Below are positions 61,441 to 64,000 of a stretch of DNA of 64,000 nucleotides, piece after piece. The DNA is taken from contig JAILWY010000011.1 in NCBI GenBank assembly GCA_022113835.1, positions 4,278,001-4,342,000 of the forward strand, in the 5' to 3' direction. Numbering within the stretch: position 1 is the first letter of the stretch; every line of letters begins with the position of its first letter. The notes under the pieces were generated by a model. The model had not been told where the DNA came from, did not search any database, and saw only the letters and a program-made list of their open reading frames with translations. Source of the stretch: Atopsyche davidsoni. Lineage: Eukaryota > Arthropoda > Insecta > Trichoptera > Hydrobiosidae. Both the position numbers and the translations under genes were made by a program.

Positions 61441-61859
61441 TCTACCATGCACAAAAATATTGAATATACGAAGCTAATCTAACTCAGGTCTCTATAATGC
61501 TCAAATATATTATATAATATGTAATAAAATAAATGATAATTGTGTACATTTATGAAAATTAGCAGAAGATTGACAATAAAAACTGTCTTTTGTAGTTATT
61601 TGAAATAATCTTATATCACAACCTTACAGAAATGTTATTACATTAAATTGGTCAATGTTCTTAAACGATGCTAAATAGCTTTTAGTATTGCGAAAAGTTT
61701 TCGATTTAGCATAATATAACCATGTTTTTTTGATAAAACTTGCCATTTTTTTTATTCTGATTAATGATAAAATCCATTGTTTTCCCCTGTTACCTTGATA
61801 CTTGCAAACATTTTTACAGGTGCAGTATAGTAGTAACTCCAAAAGTGCTTCAAAAGTCT

Positions 61860-62400
61860 GATATTTTAAAGTTTTCAAGAAACAAAGTTGCCATGGCAAT
61901 CGCTTTAAAGGAATGTTTTTTTACTGACACAGCAGGCGAAATATCTTCAATAGCTGCCTGATCTGCAAAATAATAATGCAGTGATAGTATTTGCAGCGAA
62001 CTCACATAGAAATCTTAGATAAAAAATATTTTTGTTGAATTCGGCTATCGTTTAGCTTTAAACAAAGCAATAAGTCGCAGAAGTAAAAACCTGTTCGAAC
62101 AGGGTTCTACAGAATACCTCTCGACGGAAACTTGTAAGCATTTGCAGCATTGCTATCAAATGTTATATTCTCTATTTCTTTTTGAGACTGAGCTTGATCT
62201 ATTCCCAAACAATGCACCACAGTTAAATAATTTAGCTGCTTTGAAAGTTATCATGCAAATTAATCACACAGTAGCTGTAAGTTTGCACCAATGATTCCAT
62301 TTCTGTAGTACCTGGTGGAGCTTTACAAGTAACAATAATAAATAAGTCTAGAACTATACTCAACCAAAGGTAGGGGACAGATATGGCTGTCGGTGCAAAC
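61860..62400. pseudogene. Ambiguous coding-like patch, open on both strands
   Basis: Minus reading: a terminal exon from acceptor 61963 (TTTTGCAG|AT) gives DQAAIEDISPAVSVKKHSF to a stop at about 61852, with AATAAA about 100 bases on. A preceding piece reads LGIDQAQSQKEIENITFDSN to AYKFPSR (about 62095-62215), and further upstream APPGTTEMESLVQTYSYC (about 62265-62320). The phase between the last two does not join without a frameshift. Plus reading: 62019-62294 is open for 92 codons after a CTTAG acceptor (RSKNLFEQGSTEYLSTETCK), with AATAAA at about 62338. I do not recognise either. The minus version has more exon-like punctuation but looks broken. Confidence 0.3.
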
Positions 62401-63868
62401 ATGTGGGTATGCAATTAATGCTTGCGGAGATTATGTGGTACGTAAACGTCTAATTTATTTTAAATATTATTGAATGTCATAATTGATTTTTGTGAATTTT
62501 ATTATATTTAGATTATGAAATACTTGATAGATAAAAATAAAAAGATTAAGAGCTATGGGTCTCATGGAAATCTTTAAATGGAAATTCTGTAATAAATACT
62601 AAATTATTTCAAGTAGGCGTCTGCATGGATTGAGTTGAATGTATACTGTTGCCGTGCCTTGTTCCAGTTGATGCAATTTTAATTAGTTGTATGTTTAAAT
62701 ATAAACGGCCGTGCTAACAAAAATACATATTCAATAATATAAATACAGAACGATTCTTGTTAATAAAAACAATGATTCAGTTGTATAAAATTTAATACAC
62801 TAATACAAGTATGAATGATTCAACAAAATTCATTGTAGTGCTCAATGTGAAGGTTGTTTGTATTTTTGCCTATTTAAAATTATAGTCATCTATTATTCCA
62901 TGAAGTGAAACACTTAAACTTGTGGTGATTTTTGCGGTTATTTTGTATTCTGCTCTAATTCACTTGTGTGAGGTTTCATTATACGCTATTATATTATCAA
63001 AATACACATTACGTAGGTATTATTGATATTGTGAGGTATTACGTAGTTATTTACGTTTTGCTGCAACTATAATATAATCTCAAATATTGACGAAAGAAAA
63101 TCTGTGGTTTTTTTTATTTTATACTTAATTTCATTTTGGGACTTTGAAATGAGATATTTAATTGAATAATTATTAAGTACAGAAAATTATCAAGCAAATT
63201 TTAAAACATAGTACACAAAACAAAACTATGGAAATACTAAAACAATGTTTAGTTTGTGGTAATAACTCTGAAATAAACTCTAAAAAGATAACATTTCAAA
63301 TCAGATCCCGGAGGAAAACATGCTGAGATTATCTTTCCATTGATTGACAATTTGATTTATATTCATGAGTAAAAAAATAATCTTGGTGTCTCAGATTTGT
63401 TACTGAAACAAATTTATTTTGTATATTGTCGCAATTATGTTTATCTAGCTGCTTGAGAGACGAGTACCTACCTACAATTTTTTTTTAAATGCTGCTCAAT
63501 GACTAAACCGCGTTCTTTCGTGTAGCGCTCCATTTTTAATATCCTTGAACTGTCAGCTGACTCTTTTTTTGGTTGGCAGCACTTAACCGCACAAATGGGG
63601 CGAAATTAAAATCTTGGGTGAATTTTGGGACACTAGAAGTTTATGACGTTTTATTAAGTTGGCTAACACTGTTCATGTTGGCCAAAATGTAAAAATTGTT
63701 CTTAATTTAAAATAATCACAACACTAAAAACAAAGACGTTTCTAGAAAACAATTGCTGGCGTATTTTCCAAAATGAACCCTTGGTGTATTTGTTAATTTG
63801 GTATAACTATTATATCGCAGTGAGTGTGAAGATGTATATATATATTTCGTGGTGTGAACGTTTTTAAT
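62400..63868. other. AT-rich intergenic DNA
   Basis: No exon, RNA gene or clear repeat recognised. The last 400 bases become CG-richer (ACCGCGTTCTTTCGTGTAGC), consistent with a promoter for a gene starting at the right edge. Confidence 0.4.
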
Positions 63869-64000
63869 ATGCGAGATGTCGTCCGGGGAGCGTCTCGTCG
63901 CGCGATGGTCGAGGTTTGTCTTCTAAAGCCGCGGAGGTCGCGTGTGCCGTCGTGGTGCCCATATCAGATGCCCGTAGTCCTGTCAATATTGCAGAGGGAG
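63869..64000 (+). CDS. Possible first exon of a gene running off the right edge
   Basis: An ATG at 63869 opens MRDVVRGASRRAMVEVCLL with no stop to the window end, in an abrupt CG-rich island typical of insect 5' exons. An overlapping frame from 63876 (MSSGERLVARWSR) reaches a possible GTTTGT donor. Neither is recognisable; this could equally be 5'UTR. Confidence 0.25.
   Translation, partial: MRDVVRGASRRAMVEVCLLKPRRSRVPSWCPYQMPVVLSILQRE

Noticed and set aside
1..64000. CRISPR arrays, bacterial operons, rRNA or intact tRNA genes
   Set aside because: No direct-repeat/spacer array, no ribosome-site-led operons and no complete cloverleaf were seen; only degenerate tRNA-like SINE parts.

Overview
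This window is AT-rich eukaryotic DNA with spliced genes (GT-AG introns, phase-consistent exons), dispersed retroelement and Helitron fragments, and many foldback repeats. The genes and repeats point to an insect, most likely a moth or butterfly: a Sex-lethal gene with two alternative C-termini, one RGG-rich; a gastrulation-defective type serine protease; jockey-like and other non-LTR fragments; Helitron pieces with typical lepidopteran ends. All exon models were assembled by eye from splice signals and reading phase, without transcripts.

Layout, left to right. (1) 1-4200, minus strand: a small secreted cysteine-rich EGF/DPY-module gene. Its exons are tandemly duplicated in cassettes A-B-C-D: one complete set, a second set without its own signal-peptide exon, a decayed third, and the first exon of a further copy at the left edge. 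(2) 5.2-16.3 kb, plus strand: Sex-lethal, six shared exons followed by one of two terminal exons. The short form ends at 9794 and the long RGG form at 16293. A coding-like minus-strand exon lies inside the second interval at about 12.7 kb. (3) 16.3-23.6 kb: 3'UTR and intergenic DNA with non-LTR retrotransposon debris, microsatellites and a 29-bp inverted repeat. (4) 23.66-28.24 kb, plus strand: a serine protease with an N-terminal Gd domain, a long low-complexity linker and a trypsin-like domain. (5) 30.3-51.4 kb, minus strand: a BTB-domain gene of the SANBR/KIAA1841 family, followed by a near-identical tandem duplicate. The duplicate lacks the final exon and has lost one internal 138-bp exon in frame. 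(6) 51.6-52.3 kb, minus: an unrecognised open frame of one or two exons. (7) 53.05-55.59 kb, plus: a three-RRM protein with a C-terminal dsRBD-like domain (A1CF/RBM46/DND1/hnRNP R group). (8) 55.6-64 kb: mostly repeats, including near-perfect foldbacks and a 2-kb head-to-head Helitron palindrome, then an ambiguous coding-like patch near 62 kb and a possible first exon at the right edge.

The genes do not form a pathway. Two are RNA-binding regulators of families with germline or sex-related roles (Sxl and the RBM46/A1CF-like gene), and one is a homologue of a maternal embryonic patterning protease (gd). The most unusual structure is the tandem SANBR duplication, whose downstream copy keeps the whole gene while the upstream copy has an exon loss and no 3' end. 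It could be a real, very recent duplication or a false (haplotypic) assembly duplication.
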